A DNA stretch of 37,278 nucleotides from positions 1 to 37,278 of the forward strand of contig ONAJ01000029.1 in NCBI GenBank assembly GCA_900315775.1, read 5' to 3'. Below the pieces are notes generated by a model, which was not told where the DNA came from, did no database searches, and saw only the letters and a program-made list of their open reading frames with translations. Shown here piece by piece: positions 9,265-17,722 of this stretch. The stretch is from an uncultured Prevotella sp. GTDB taxonomy: Bacteria > Bacteroidota > Bacteroidia > Bacteroidales > Bacteroidaceae. Position 1 is the first letter of the stretch. Each line of letters starts with the position of its first letter. The position numbers and the translations under genes were made by a program.

Positions 9265-9300
9265 TTTGCAAAGATACTTTCTTTTCGTTATTTTTGCAAA
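9265..9300. promoter_or_regulatory. Fully overlapping divergent promoters (alaS and MerR-like gene)
   Basis: Plus strand: TTTG 9265-9268, 20 bases, TATTTTTG 9289-9296. Minus strand: TTTG (CAAA 9297-9300), 20 bases, TATCTTTG (9269-9276). Each -7 box abuts or overlaps the other promoter's -33 box, so RNA polymerase can probably occupy only one at a time. Confidence 0.88.
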
Positions 9301-9334
9301 TAAATTTGGAAAGATTGATAAAAAACTAACGATT

Positions 9335-9682
9335 ATGGCACTTAATACCGACAAGAATTTGAAGTTGTACTACTCCATCAAGGAGGTTGCACAGATGATT
9401 AATGTTTCTGAGAGTCTTCTGCGTTTCTGGGAAAAAGAAATACCACAGATTAAGCCAAAGACAACAGGAAACAACATCCGTCAGTACACCGATAAAGACA
9501 TCGAGATTATAAAGTCGGTATATAATCTCGTGAAGGTGCGTGGTTTTAAGATTGCTGCTGCGCGCAAGATGCTCCATGCCAACAAACAAGGAGTTGACAG
9601 TAGTGCCCGCGTGCTGGAAAGTCTAATCGGAGTTCGTGCCGAACTTCAGGAACTGAAGAAGCACTTCGACTACCTCACCTAA
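9335..9682 (+). CDS. MerR-family-like transcriptional regulator
   Basis: 115 residues with a MerR-type winged helix: YYSIKEVAQMINVSESLLRFWEKEIPQIKP at about 11-40, then the wing and NIRQYTDKDIEIIKSVYNLV. The C-terminal part (about 75-115) is a short helix with no ligand-binding domain, as in many small Bacteroidetes MerR-like proteins. The start is ATG 9335: an upstream in-frame start at 9266 would lie inside the promoter. Its target is unknown. The promoter overlaps that of alaS, so this regulator could also influence alaS (inference). Confidence 0.85.
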   Translation: MALNTDKNLKLYYSIKEVAQMINVSESLLRFWEKEIPQIKPKTTGNNIRQYTDKDIEIIKSVYNLVKVRGFKIAAARKMLHANKQGVDSSARVLESLIGVRAELQELKKHFDYLT

Positions 9683-9790
9683 CTCCCTGCCTCCCTCATT
9701 TTTAGGATTATAGAATTTTTATTTTTCAGAAAAACATTACACATTACACAAAGCTCGGTAGCAACGGGGTTTATGGGTGTGTAATGTTTT

Positions 9791-10038
9791 TAGGATTTCT
9801 CAATTTTTATTTTTCAAAAAAAAGTGTCAGCCGTCATGCTGCAAACCATAGGTTTTCTTCAACCAAACCATAGGTTTTCTCCGACCAAAGCATAGGTTTA
9901 CTCCGACAAAACCGTAGGTTTACTCCGACCAAACCATAGGTTTACTTTGGACAAGCATACGCGCTGACAATCAAAATGTAAAGATTTTTTAATGACGGCT
10001 GACACTTTTTTTCGAAAATTAAAATTTCCATAATCCTA
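9791..10038. repeat. Inner inverted-repeat element nested in the outer one
   Basis: Arms begin TAGGATT (9791) and end AATCCTA (10038). The inner part of each arm is a near-perfect 21-bp match: A-run plus GTGTCAGCCGTCAT at 9817-9837 against ATGACGGCTGACAC plus T-run at 9992-10012. The outer part of the left arm (TTTTTAGGATT, 4 bases, AATTTTTATTTTTCA) also matches the left arm of the outer element, so both belong to one family. Confidence 0.88.
9843..9952. repeat. Five 22-bp tandem repeats, each with a small palindrome
   Basis: Units start at 9843, 9865, 9887, 9909 and 9931. Each has AAACCATAGGTTT (5-bp arms, 3-base loop; units 3 and 4 vary by one base) followed by a 9-base spacer such as TCTCCGACC. 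The period is exactly 22 bp. The array lies in the loop of the inner inverted-repeat element. There is no open reading frame of note. It is not CRISPR-like: spacers are 9 bases and nearly identical. Confidence 0.92.
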
Positions 10039-10157
10039 AAAAAAGTTACACCACAGTCAAAACTCTTTATTTATCGGACTTTGTGTAATGTGTAATGTTT
10101 TTTAGAAAACCAGAATTTCAGAAATCCTAAAAACAAAAGTTATGGACAAACACAGCT

Positions 10158-11531
10158 TCACTTGAAAAGATTGTCCTTGGGTGCCGCCTGCGACGGGACA
10201 CCCGCCTTGCCGCCCAAATGACAGTCGTTCATTGTCACTCCCTCGGTATTGTCGAAACTTATGGCGTTGCGCACCTCGGCAATGTTGACATTTCTCAGCG
10301 ATACATTCTTTATTGGTTTCGCCTTTGTTCCCTGTAGTACTATTCCTGCCTGTCGTGCTTTCCTGCACTCAATGCCGTCAACGCAGATATTGCGGACATC
10401 CGAGAAATGCGTATTGTCCATACCTTCTCCCGCATACATACTGGTAACGTAGAACAAGTCTTCTACCTCGTCGAAGACGCAGTTCCTGACGAAGAGGTTC
10501 TCTACGAATCCGCCACGGTCGGGGTTGGTCTTTACGAAGATGCCGCGTTTGCAGTATCCTGCATAGTCGCAGTCCTCTACAAAGACGTTGCGCACTCCTG
10601 CCGACATCTCGCTGCCTATGACTACGGCGTGCAGACCCTTGAAGTGACAGTTGCGGATGATGATGTTCTCCGACGGTGTCGCCGCCGACCATCCGTCGTT
10701 GTCCCTGCCGCTCTTTATGGCAACATTGTCGTCGCCGTTGTTGAAGTGTATGTCTTCGATAAGTATGTTGCGACTCATCTCCGGGTCTATGCCGTCGTTA
10801 TTCACCAATTTGGCATCGTAGCGTATGCCGCGGCAGACGATGTTCTCGCTCTGCAAAAGGTGGATGCACCAGAACGGAGAGTTCGTTATAAAGACGTCCT
10901 CAATGGTTATGTTCTTGCAGTTGTACAGTTGCAGTAGATGGGGACGCAGCCAGTCGCCGTCACCGAAACGGCGCTCTTCAACGGGACGCTCTTCGTGGTT
11001 GAACCGACGCGAGCGCATCTGTGCCTCTTTCTGGCTCTTCCGCCAGGTGGCAAAGGTGCTGCCGGCATTGCCGTCAATGGTTCCTTTGCCTATTATTGAA
11101 ATGTCGTGGAGACCATAGCCGTAGATAAAAGGACTGTAGTTCCAAAGAAACGTGCCCTCCCACGAGGTCTTTACAGCGGGAAGATAGTGCGACGGAGTAG
11201 GTGAGAACATCAGGGTCGCCCCTTCCTGCAGTTCAAGACAAAGGTTGCTGACAAGGTGTATAGGACCGTTGATGAGATAAGTGCCCTCGGGGACTACTAT
11301 ATGTGCACCACCCACCTTTGCAGCCTTCCGCATGGCTCTGTCGAAGGCTTTCTTACAGTCTGTCCGTCCGTCGCCTTTTGCTCCTAACGCCGTTATTATT
11401 ATCTGCTTCTGGGGCTTCTTTGCACCTGTTATCTGTCTCAGGATAGAGTCGCGCAAGGCTGTCTGCTCACCGGCTGCTGCCGTGAGGAACATGCAGAGCG
11501 CCACAACCGTTAATAGTGTTCTCGTCTTCAT
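10158..11531 (-). CDS. Glycoside hydrolase family 28 (polygalacturonase-like), secreted
   Basis: 457 residues with a signal peptide (MKTRTLLTVVALCMFLTAAAG) and a right-handed beta-helix repeat body. GH28 landmarks: ALGAKGDGRTDCKKAF, GKGTIDGNAG, NNDGIDPE, NGDDNVAIKSG and VIGSEMSAGVRN. It should cut galacturonan or a related pectic chain in the periplasm or at the surface. The canonical GHG is GLHA here and the usual RIK is FVK (RGIFVKTN), so substrate details may differ from classic polygalacturonases. Start ATG 11531 is chosen because it begins the signal peptide; an upstream in-frame ATG at 11576 would add 15 residues ahead of it. Promoter at 11593-11622. Confidence 0.9.
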   Translation of the reverse strand: MKTRTLLTVVALCMFLTAAAGEQTALRDSILRQITGAKKPQKQIIITALGAKGDGRTDCKKAFDRAMRKAAKVGGAHIVVPEGTYLINGPIHLVSNLCLELQEGATLMFSPTPSHYLPAVKTSWEGTFLWNYSPFIYGYGLHDISIIGKGTIDGNAGSTFATWRKSQKEAQMRSRRFNHEERPVEERRFGDGDWLRPHLLQLYNCKNITIEDVFITNSPFWCIHLLQSENIVCRGIRYDAKLVNNDGIDPEMSRNILIEDIHFNNGDDNVAIKSGRDNDGWSAATPSENIIIRNCHFKGLHAVVIGSEMSAGVRNVFVEDCDYAGYCKRGIFVKTNPDRGGFVENLFVRNCVFDEVEDLFYVTSMYAGEGMDNTHFSDVRNICVDGIECRKARQAGIVLQGTKAKPIKNVSLRNVNIAEVRNAISFDNTEGVTMNDCHLGGKAGVPSQAAPKDNLFK

Positions 11532-11592
11532 GTTGTCATAGTTTGTTTTTTGCAAATTCAGATAAAATCTCACCATTTTCTGTTCATCACTG

Positions 11593-11622
11593 CAAAGATA
11601 ATGTATAAAAGTAATTCACCAA
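11593..11622 (-). promoter_or_regulatory. GH28 gene promoter
   Basis: Minus strand TTG (11620-11622), 19 bases, TATCTTTG (11593-11600), about 60 bases upstream of the chosen start. No operator is evident. Confidence 0.75.
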
Positions 11623-11653
11623 AATATTCTGGATTAATTTTACGAACACAAAG

Positions 11654-11681
11654 AGAGGACAGGTCGTACGACCTGTCCTCT
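11654..11681. repeat. Perfect 28-bp palindrome, homologous to the 18661 terminator
   Basis: AGAGGACAGGTCGT followed directly by its exact reverse complement. It looks like a terminator stem but lies in the divergent gap between GH28 and susC promoters, with no gene ending here. It closely resembles the hairpin at 18661-18692 at the other end of the SusCD locus. Confidence 0.88.
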
Positions 11682-11836
11682 AATTTAAAATGTAAGCGAG
11701 CTTGCTCTTTTCAGTCAACTGCTAATATAATATAAATGTACGCGCGAGGGATTTACGATAATTTAACATTTTAATTCCCTATTTATACAGAATTACATAA
11801 TAAGGCTTTGTTGGTAAGATTTTTTTCTTAAAAAAT

Positions 11837-11867
11837 TTGGTAGAATAAATATATTTATTTAATTTTG
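11837..11867 (+). promoter_or_regulatory. susC promoter
   Basis: TTG 11837-11839, 20 bases, TAATTTTG 11860-11867. A transcript from here would have a leader of about 100 bases before the ATG at 11974. The rest of 11682-11836 is A/T-rich with no recognisable signal. Confidence 0.78.
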
Positions 11868-11973
11868 CCACGAATTTAAAGGTGAAACATGTCCAAACTG
11901 AAAGAAAACTAATTGAAAATAAATTTGACTTAATATTTAACAGTAAATCTAAGTATAACTAAAACAAACATTT

Positions 11974-14900
11974 ATGTATCTACAAATCAAACGAGCCATC
12001 ATGGCTTCACTACTTTCCATTTTCTGTTTTGTTGCTTACGCGCAGCAGGCAGTAACTGGTACTGTGAAAGACGCGACTGGTGAACCTATGATTGGTGTTA
12101 CAGTGCTGTTGAATGGTCAGGCAGCTGCCGTGACCGACATCGACGGTAACTTCACAATCAAGGCAGAGCCAAAGGATGTTGTCAAAGTTAGTTACATCGG
12201 TTATACCGATCAGGAAATAACTGTAGGCAACAAGACAAGTCTTGACATCGTTTTACAAGAAGACAGCCAGACCTTGAACGAGGTGGTTGTAGTAGGTTAC
12301 GGTACAATGAAGAAGAGCGACTTAACGGGTTCTGTTTCTTCAGTTAATACCGACCAGTTGAATGCGAAGGGTACTTCTTCACCAATCGCGAGCCTTCAGG
12401 GTTCTGTGCCTGGTGTTAACATTACCCAGTCTTCAGGACGTACAAACGGTGGATTTAACGTTGAAATCCGTGGTAAGTCATCTACCAACAGTGACTTGAA
12501 GCCTATCTACGTCATCGACGGCGTTGTCTGCGACGACATGGACTTCTTGAACCCACAGGATATTGAGCGTATCGACGTATTGAAGGACGCTTCTTCAACC
12601 GCTATCTACGGTTCACGCGCTACTGCCGGTGTTGTTATGGTAACAACGAAGAGCGGTGCCGGTGTGAGCAAGAAAGGTCAGCAGAAGCCTACTGTATCTT
12701 ATGATGGTTACGTAGGTGTTGTGAAGACAGCCCGCATGCCGGACTTCATGGACACCAACGAGTTCTATAAGTATCGTTTCCTTAAGTTCTTGACATATGC
12801 TGAAGGTGGCTCTGCTACAGCTTTGAGCGGACAGCCAGCATATACTATGGGAACTTACAAGCAGATGGCTCTTTGGAAGACTGACGCTGAGAATCCTAAC
12901 GGTGGTTATGGCGTGATGAAGGATATGCTTCGTAGAGGCGTTAGTTACGACTGGCCAAAGGAGGTTACTCGTAATGGCTTCCAGCAGAACCACTATCTCG
13001 CTGTTAGCGGTACCGCAGGCGAGAACAACGACGTAAGCTACCACTTCGGTGTTGGTTACAACCAGGAGAAGGGTATCTATCGTGGTGATGACTCCAAGAA
13101 GATTAACTTCAAGGGTAGTGTTGATGCAAAACTCAACAAGTGGTTGACCGGAGGTTTCAGCTTCAACGTCGCACGTCAGGAGAACAACTACGCTGACGAT
13201 AACGGTGTTCAGTACGCTTACCGTATGAACCCATTCATGCCTATCCACAATGCTGACGGCACTGTTATTGACAAGCCAGGTAGCTATGTTAACATGGGTT
13301 CAGACAACGGTTATCAGTTCTCTGACCAGGTTAGCCCACTGATTCTTCTTGACAACCAGACAAAGCAGCGCGAGACATGGCGCTTGCTCGGTAACTTCTA
13401 TTTGCAGGTTAAACCTATCAAGGAAGTTTCTATCAAGTCAACATTCGCTCCTAACTTCTCTCAGTATCGTCAGGGTACATACAATGAAGCCAACGACCTG
13501 ATTAAGGGTTACGAGGATAATAAAGGCGAAGGTGATGGTAACCGTGCCATCCACCAGACACACCGCAACTTCAGCTGGACTTGGACAAACCAGGTTAACT
13601 TCAACAAGACATTCAACGATGTTCACAATGTTGACTTCCTCGCCCTGAACGAAGTTATCTCTTCTAACAGCGAGAACCTACAGGTAACAGCACGCCGCGT
13701 GCAGCCGGGTTCTAACTGGAACAACGTAGGTAGTACAACCGCTCCTTCAAAGACCGAGGCTACATCTTCTTACACAGAAAATAGCATGATTTCATGGGCT
13801 TTCCGTGGTAATTATACATACGCAGGCAAGTACATGGCTACAGCAACAATCCGTTGGGATGGTTCTTCAAAATTCGCTAGCGGTCACCGTTGGGGTTCAT
13901 TCCCATCATTCGCTCTCGCATGGCGTGCTTCTGAGGAAGAGTTCATGAAGAAGATTGACTGGCTGAGCAACCTGAAATTCCGTCTCTCTTACGGTGTTAC
14001 AGGTAACAATAGCGGTATTAACAATTACGCTACACAGCAGACTGTTGGTAGCGATGGAAACTACTATCCATTTGGTGGAACAAATTACACGGGTCAATAT
14101 CCTTCAGGAATTGTTGATAAACTTCTTACATGGGAGTCTTCTCACGAACTGAACTTCGGTATTGACTTCGGATTCCTCAACAACCGTATCAGCGGTAGTA
14201 TCGATATCTACAACAAGACCTCTAAAGACCTTCTCTATGACGTTACACTGCCACTCGAAGCAGGTTGGGATTCAAGCAACAACTCTCTAAAGAAAATGAC
14301 TACTAACGTAGGTAAGGTTCAAAACAAGGGTATTGAGTTCACTTTGACAACAGTTAATATCGAGAATCAGGATTGGCGTTGGGAGACAACATTCAACTAC
14401 GCTCACAACAAGAACGAGGTTAAGGAAATTAACGGTACCGGTCAGAGCCTTCCCGCTGACGGACTATTCATTGGCGAACCGTTCAATAACGTATATCAGT
14501 ATAACTGGATTGGTGTTGTAACAGACCGCAACATGGTTGTTCCTAACAACGACGCTGCTAAGAACGCAGGATTCAATCCTGGTGATGTTGTGAAGGAAAG
14601 CGACTACTACTATAAAGTATATCAATGGACAGAAGGTAATGCGATTATAGCTGACCTTGATGGTAACGGTACTATCGACGACAAGGATAAGCAGGTATTC
14701 CGCAAGGATCCTATCTGGACAGGTAGCTTCACCTCTAACCTCAGCTGGAGAGAGTGGGACTTCTCGTTCTCTATCTACACAAAGCAGGGTTACAAGGTTG
14801 CTTCTAACTTCTACGACGAGTACCTTAACTTCGGTGACCGCGGTCGTATGAAGCTCAATGTTGACTACTACATCCCCGCAGGTACACTTATCGACTGCGA

Positions 14901-15267
14901 CGGTGTTAATGCCGATGGTACATACATCAACCCTGTATATCAGCAGCAGACTCACTACGGTGACTATCCTTTCCCGAACAATGCTGCCGCATCAAGCGGT
15001 GTAGGTTCTGCTCAGTGGCTTTCAGCAGCTAACAAGGTAACCGACGCTTCTTTCGTAAAAGTTAAGTATATCACTCTTGGTTACACATTCCCAAAGAAGT
15101 GGATCAACAAGATTGGTATCAGCAAACTCCGTCTCTACTGCACAGTAACTAACCCATTCGTATTCACAAAGTACAAGGGCTTCGATCCTGAGTGGGCAGA
15201 CGCTACTAATAAGAATGATGGTCCGTCAACTGTTTCTTGGCAGTTCGGTGCCAGCCTGAAGTTCTAA
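11974..15267 (+). CDS. SusC/RagA-like TonB-dependent outer-membrane transporter
   Basis: 1097 residues. A signal peptide ends near VAYAQQ; then a carboxypeptidase-regulatory-like domain (about 25-105: VTGTVKDATGEPMIGVTVLL and YIGYTDQEITV), the junction LNEVVVVGYGTMKKSDLTGSV, the plug (RIDVLKDASSTAIYGSRATAGVVMVTTK) and a large beta-barrel ending in a C-terminal Phe (ASLKF). It imports oligosaccharides across the outer membrane with TonB energy. It is followed 28 bases later by its SusD partner. The substrate is probably pectin-derived, inferred from flanking GH28 and pectinesterase genes. Confidence 0.96.
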   Translation: MYLQIKRAIMASLLSIFCFVAYAQQAVTGTVKDATGEPMIGVTVLLNGQAAAVTDIDGNFTIKAEPKDVVKVSYIGYTDQEITVGNKTSLDIVLQEDSQTLNEVVVVGYGTMKKSDLTGSVSSVNTDQLNAKGTSSPIASLQGSVPGVNITQSSGRTNGGFNVEIRGKSSTNSDLKPIYVIDGVVCDDMDFLNPQDIERIDVLKDASSTAIYGSRATAGVVMVTTKSGAGVSKKGQQKPTVSYDGYVGVVKTARMPDFMDTNEFYKYRFLKFLTYAEGGSATALSGQPAYTMGTYKQMALWKTDAENPNGGYGVMKDMLRRGVSYDWPKEVTRNGFQQNHYLAVSGTAGENNDVSYHFGVGYNQEKGIYRGDDSKKINFKGSVDAKLNKWLTGGFSFNVARQENNYADDNGVQYAYRMNPFMPIHNADGTVIDKPGSYVNMGSDNGYQFSDQVSPLILLDNQTKQRETWRLLGNFYLQVKPIKEVSIKSTFAPNFSQYRQGTYNEANDLIKGYEDNKGEGDGNRAIHQTHRNFSWTWTNQVNFNKTFNDVHNVDFLALNEVISSNSENLQVTARRVQPGSNWNNVGSTTAPSKTEATSSYTENSMISWAFRGNYTYAGKYMATATIRWDGSSKFASGHRWGSFPSFALAWRASEEEFMKKIDWLSNLKFRLSYGVTGNNSGINNYATQQTVGSDGNYYPFGGTNYTGQYPSGIVDKLLTWESSHELNFGIDFGFLNNRISGSIDIYNKTSKDLLYDVTLPLEAGWDSSNNSLKKMTTNVGKVQNKGIEFTLTTVNIENQDWRWETTFNYAHNKNEVKEINGTGQSLPADGLFIGEPFNNVYQYNWIGVVTDRNMVVPNNDAAKNAGFNPGDVVKESDYYYKVYQWTEGNAIIADLDGNGTIDDKDKQVFRKDPIWTGSFTSNLSWREWDFSFSIYTKQGYKVASNFYDEYLNFGDRGRMKLNVDYYIPAGTLIDCDGVNADGTYINPVYQQQTHYGDYPFPNNAAASSGVGSAQWLSAANKVTDASFVKVKYITLGYTFPKKWINKIGISKLRLYCTVTNPFVFTKYKGFDPEWADATNKNDGPSTVSWQFGASLKF

Positions 15268-15294
15268 TATTGTAACTAAAAAAAAGAAAAGACA

Positions 15295-17094
15295 ATGAAA
15301 AGTATCAAATATATTTTAGGAATGGCGCTGGCTGTGGGCTTCACTCTCACAAGTTGTAGCGATTTCCTGGAAGCAGATAACAAGAGCGCAGGTGGTAAGA
15401 CCGCTGACGAGTACTTCGGTACTTCCGCCGGTCAGGATGCCTGGAGAGTTAATACGTTCTTCTCTCTGCGCAAGGTTGTAACATCAACAGATATTCTTGA
15501 GAACAGCTCTGACCTCTACTGGCCATCACGTGGTCGTGGCGACGACGAGTTCGTACGTTTCTCTCTCACCGGTGAGACAAGTGCCGTTCAGAATTTCTAT
15601 GTTGGTTGCTATGAGCTTATCAACAATGCCAACGGTCTTATTCACTATGCTGGTGACAGATATAAAACAGACGCTATCTTCCTCCGTGCATACGGATACT
15701 ACATGCTGACACAGCAGTTCGGAGGCGTTCCTTACATAACAGAGTATATCAACAGCTCAAACCGTAGCTATCCTCGTGCAGACCTGAAGACTATCTATGA
15801 TGGTTGTATCAATGACCTGAAGTCTATATATGATGCAGCTCCTGAGAAGCCTGCTACATACGATGGTACAGTAAACAAGCGTGCGATTGCTGCCTTGATA
15901 GCAAAGCTGAACCTCGCTGCTGCTTGGGACCTCGAGACAACTCTTACCAATGCTGCTCAGGGAACATACAACGTTACAGGTACAGCTTACGCTACTGAGG
16001 CTGCGAAGTGGGCAGAGACCGCTATTGCTGGCATCGCCCTGACACAGTCTTTCGAGAAGAAGTGGGATCCCTCTAACGAGGATGCTAACCCCGAGACATT
16101 CTTCTCAGTACAGTACGACCGCGCAAGCTACCCCGGTACAGGCGGTGGTCACGGACTGCAGAACGACTTCGGTTCTTACTATGGCGACATCAGTGCTACA
16201 TTCCTGAAGTACAGCGGCTCTACAAAGGTGCCTTCTGTTAAGTCTCTCTACTTGTGGGACGAGGGTGACGAGCGCTATGCCGGCACATTCATGACAACAT
16301 TCTATAACACAGAAAGTACATGGGGAACTGAGGGTTACTATGCATACTACAATGCAACAGATGCTCAGAAGGCTACCCTGCCTATAGCTTACCTCTATGC
16401 TCCTCACTACACAGACAAGGCTGCTTTCGAGGCTCAGCTGACTGCTCTCAAGAGCCGCTTCAAGAGTGGCCTGGCTAACACTCCTCATGCTTACATCATG
16501 GCTAACCCGGTTATCGCTTACAGCTTTGACGCAGAAGGAAACTGGAGAGAAGATGCTGCCGTAGGTGGCGCTTACAACGACGCTACCCTGCAGAACCGCA
16601 TGAACTTCACTCCTTCAGTAAAGAAGTGGGACGATCCGCAGACTCCGCATTCTAACATGAACACTTCTGAGGACTATCGTGACATCGTAGTTCTCCATGC
16701 TTCAGACCTTTATCTCGTAGCTGCAGAGGCTTACATGCTGACAGGTCAGGATGATAAGGCACTTGCTAAGATCAATGACGTTCGTACACGTGCTAAGGCT
16801 GCTACTATCAGCTCACTTGGTGCTTACGACCCGGCTTACACACACGGAACACTGCGTATGGTTGACCTCGTACTTGACGAGCGCGCTCGTGAGTGCTATG
16901 CTGAGGGTCAGCGCTACATGGACCTCCGTCGTACACGCCAGCTGGTTAAGTACAATGTTGCATACAACAACTACATCTCTTCAGTTTCTGAGATGAGTAA
17001 CTCTGCCGGTGAGATTAAGTGGTACCGTCCAATCCCGACAATGGAGTTGAGCTCTAACACTTCTACCGAGATGAAGCAGAATCCTGGTTATTAA
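15295..17094 (+). CDS. SusD/RagB-like surface glycan-binding lipoprotein
   Basis: 599 residues with lipoprotein signal MKSIKYILGMALAVGFTLTSC (lipobox Cys at 21). SusD-family features include the N-terminal RVNTFFSLRKVV region, the TPR-like helices (FLRAYGYYMLTQQFGGVPYI, DLYLVAAEAYMLTGQ, INDVRTRAKAA) and the C-terminal LDERARECYAEGQRYMDLRRT. It caps the SusC barrel and captures glycan at the cell surface. It is cotranscribed with susC. Codon use is strongly biased, as in highly expressed genes. Confidence 0.96.
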   Translation: MKSIKYILGMALAVGFTLTSCSDFLEADNKSAGGKTADEYFGTSAGQDAWRVNTFFSLRKVVTSTDILENSSDLYWPSRGRGDDEFVRFSLTGETSAVQNFYVGCYELINNANGLIHYAGDRYKTDAIFLRAYGYYMLTQQFGGVPYITEYINSSNRSYPRADLKTIYDGCINDLKSIYDAAPEKPATYDGTVNKRAIAALIAKLNLAAAWDLETTLTNAAQGTYNVTGTAYATEAAKWAETAIAGIALTQSFEKKWDPSNEDANPETFFSVQYDRASYPGTGGGHGLQNDFGSYYGDISATFLKYSGSTKVPSVKSLYLWDEGDERYAGTFMTTFYNTESTWGTEGYYAYYNATDAQKATLPIAYLYAPHYTDKAAFEAQLTALKSRFKSGLANTPHAYIMANPVIAYSFDAEGNWREDAAVGGAYNDATLQNRMNFTPSVKKWDDPQTPHSNMNTSEDYRDIVVLHASDLYLVAAEAYMLTGQDDKALAKINDVRTRAKAATISSLGAYDPAYTHGTLRMVDLVLDERARECYAEGQRYMDLRRTRQLVKYNVAYNNYISSVSEMSNSAGEIKWYRPIPTMELSSNTSTEMKQNPGY

Positions 17095-17116
17095 TCTAAT
17101 AAAAAAGTAAAGAACA

Positions 17117-17614
17117 ATGAAAAAGTATATTTATATAGCAATCGCATTGTTTGCATGCACACTGGGATTTACCGCTTGCGGTAACGACAGCGATGACTCT
17201 GGCTATCCTATTGTACCTGACAAGGGTGCTGCTGTTGCAGGTAACTACAACGGTACATGGACCATTGTTGATGCAGATGGAAACAAGGTAGCAGAAGCTA
17301 ATGGTACTATTATTCTTGCAAAAGACGGTGAAGCAAAGGACTATGTCGTAGTTTCTATTGCAGAAAATGCTGGAGCTCGCCTGAAGGCAATGAACGGCAA
17401 AGCTAACATAGCACAGCAGGCTAAGCGTTTCATCATTACCAACACTACAGAAGAGAGTGGATTGGTTAACATTGACAATGTAAAGGCTGGCTATCGTATC
17501 TTTGTTGACGGTGATAATAATATCATCATGCAGTTTAGAATGGAAAAGACGGGACGTGGTGGCTACACTCACATATATAAGTTTGAGGGTAATAAGTCAG
17601 TTCCAAATAATTAA
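17117..17614 (+). CDS. Small lipoprotein of the SusCD operon, function unknown
   Basis: 165 residues; signal peptide with lipobox FTAC (Cys at about 21), then an acidic linker (GNDSDDSG) and a domain of alternating strands (GNYNGTWTIVDADGNKV, YRIFVDGDNNIIMQFRM). I do not recognise the family; the strand pattern is lipocalin- or calycin-like but that is only an impression. It starts 22 bases after susD, so it is probably part of the operon and surface-exposed, perhaps a glycan-binding accessory protein. A hairpin follows at 17623-17655. Confidence 0.8.
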   Translation: MKKYIYIAIALFACTLGFTACGNDSDDSGYPIVPDKGAAVAGNYNGTWTIVDADGNKVAEANGTIILAKDGEAKDYVVVSIAENAGARLKAMNGKANIAQQAKRFIITNTTEESGLVNIDNVKAGYRIFVDGDNNIIMQFRMEKTGRGGYTHIYKFEGNKSVPNN

Positions 17615-17622
17615 GTAATAAT

Positions 17623-17655
17623 AGGTGGGTGACTGCCCAAAACAGTCGCCCGCCT
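17623..17655 (+). terminator. Hairpin after the small lipoprotein gene
   Basis: AGGTGGGTGACTG pairs with CAGTCGCCCGCCT through two G-U wobbles, loop CCCAAAA, followed by only TTTAAC. It may be a weak terminator that lowers expression of the next gene. Confidence 0.65.
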
Positions 17656-17722
17656 TTAACAATAAACTGTGAAAACAGATATATTTAAAAATTTTATCTA
17701 TTAACAATTAAAACAAAAGATT

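Larger units (their letters stand above)
9699..10135. repeat. Outer inverted-repeat element (about 54-bp arms)
   Basis: The left arm 9699-9752 and right arm 10079-10135 are inverted copies. Both have TTTTTAGGATT at the outer end, an A/T-rich middle, and AAAAACATTACACATTACACAAAG-type sequence at the inner end (two CATTACA heptamers). No gene lies inside. The element fills the gap between the convergent ends of the MerR-like gene and the GH28 gene. Confidence 0.88.

Noticed and set aside
7512-9329. Long plus-strand open frames (320 and 284 codons) opposite alaS
   Set aside because: They mirror the third-position bias of alaS, have no domain-like sequence and no suitable promoter or leader; alaS itself is unmistakable.
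9843-9952. CRISPR array
   Set aside because: The spacers are only 9 bases and nearly identical, and no cas genes are present; it is a tandem repeat.
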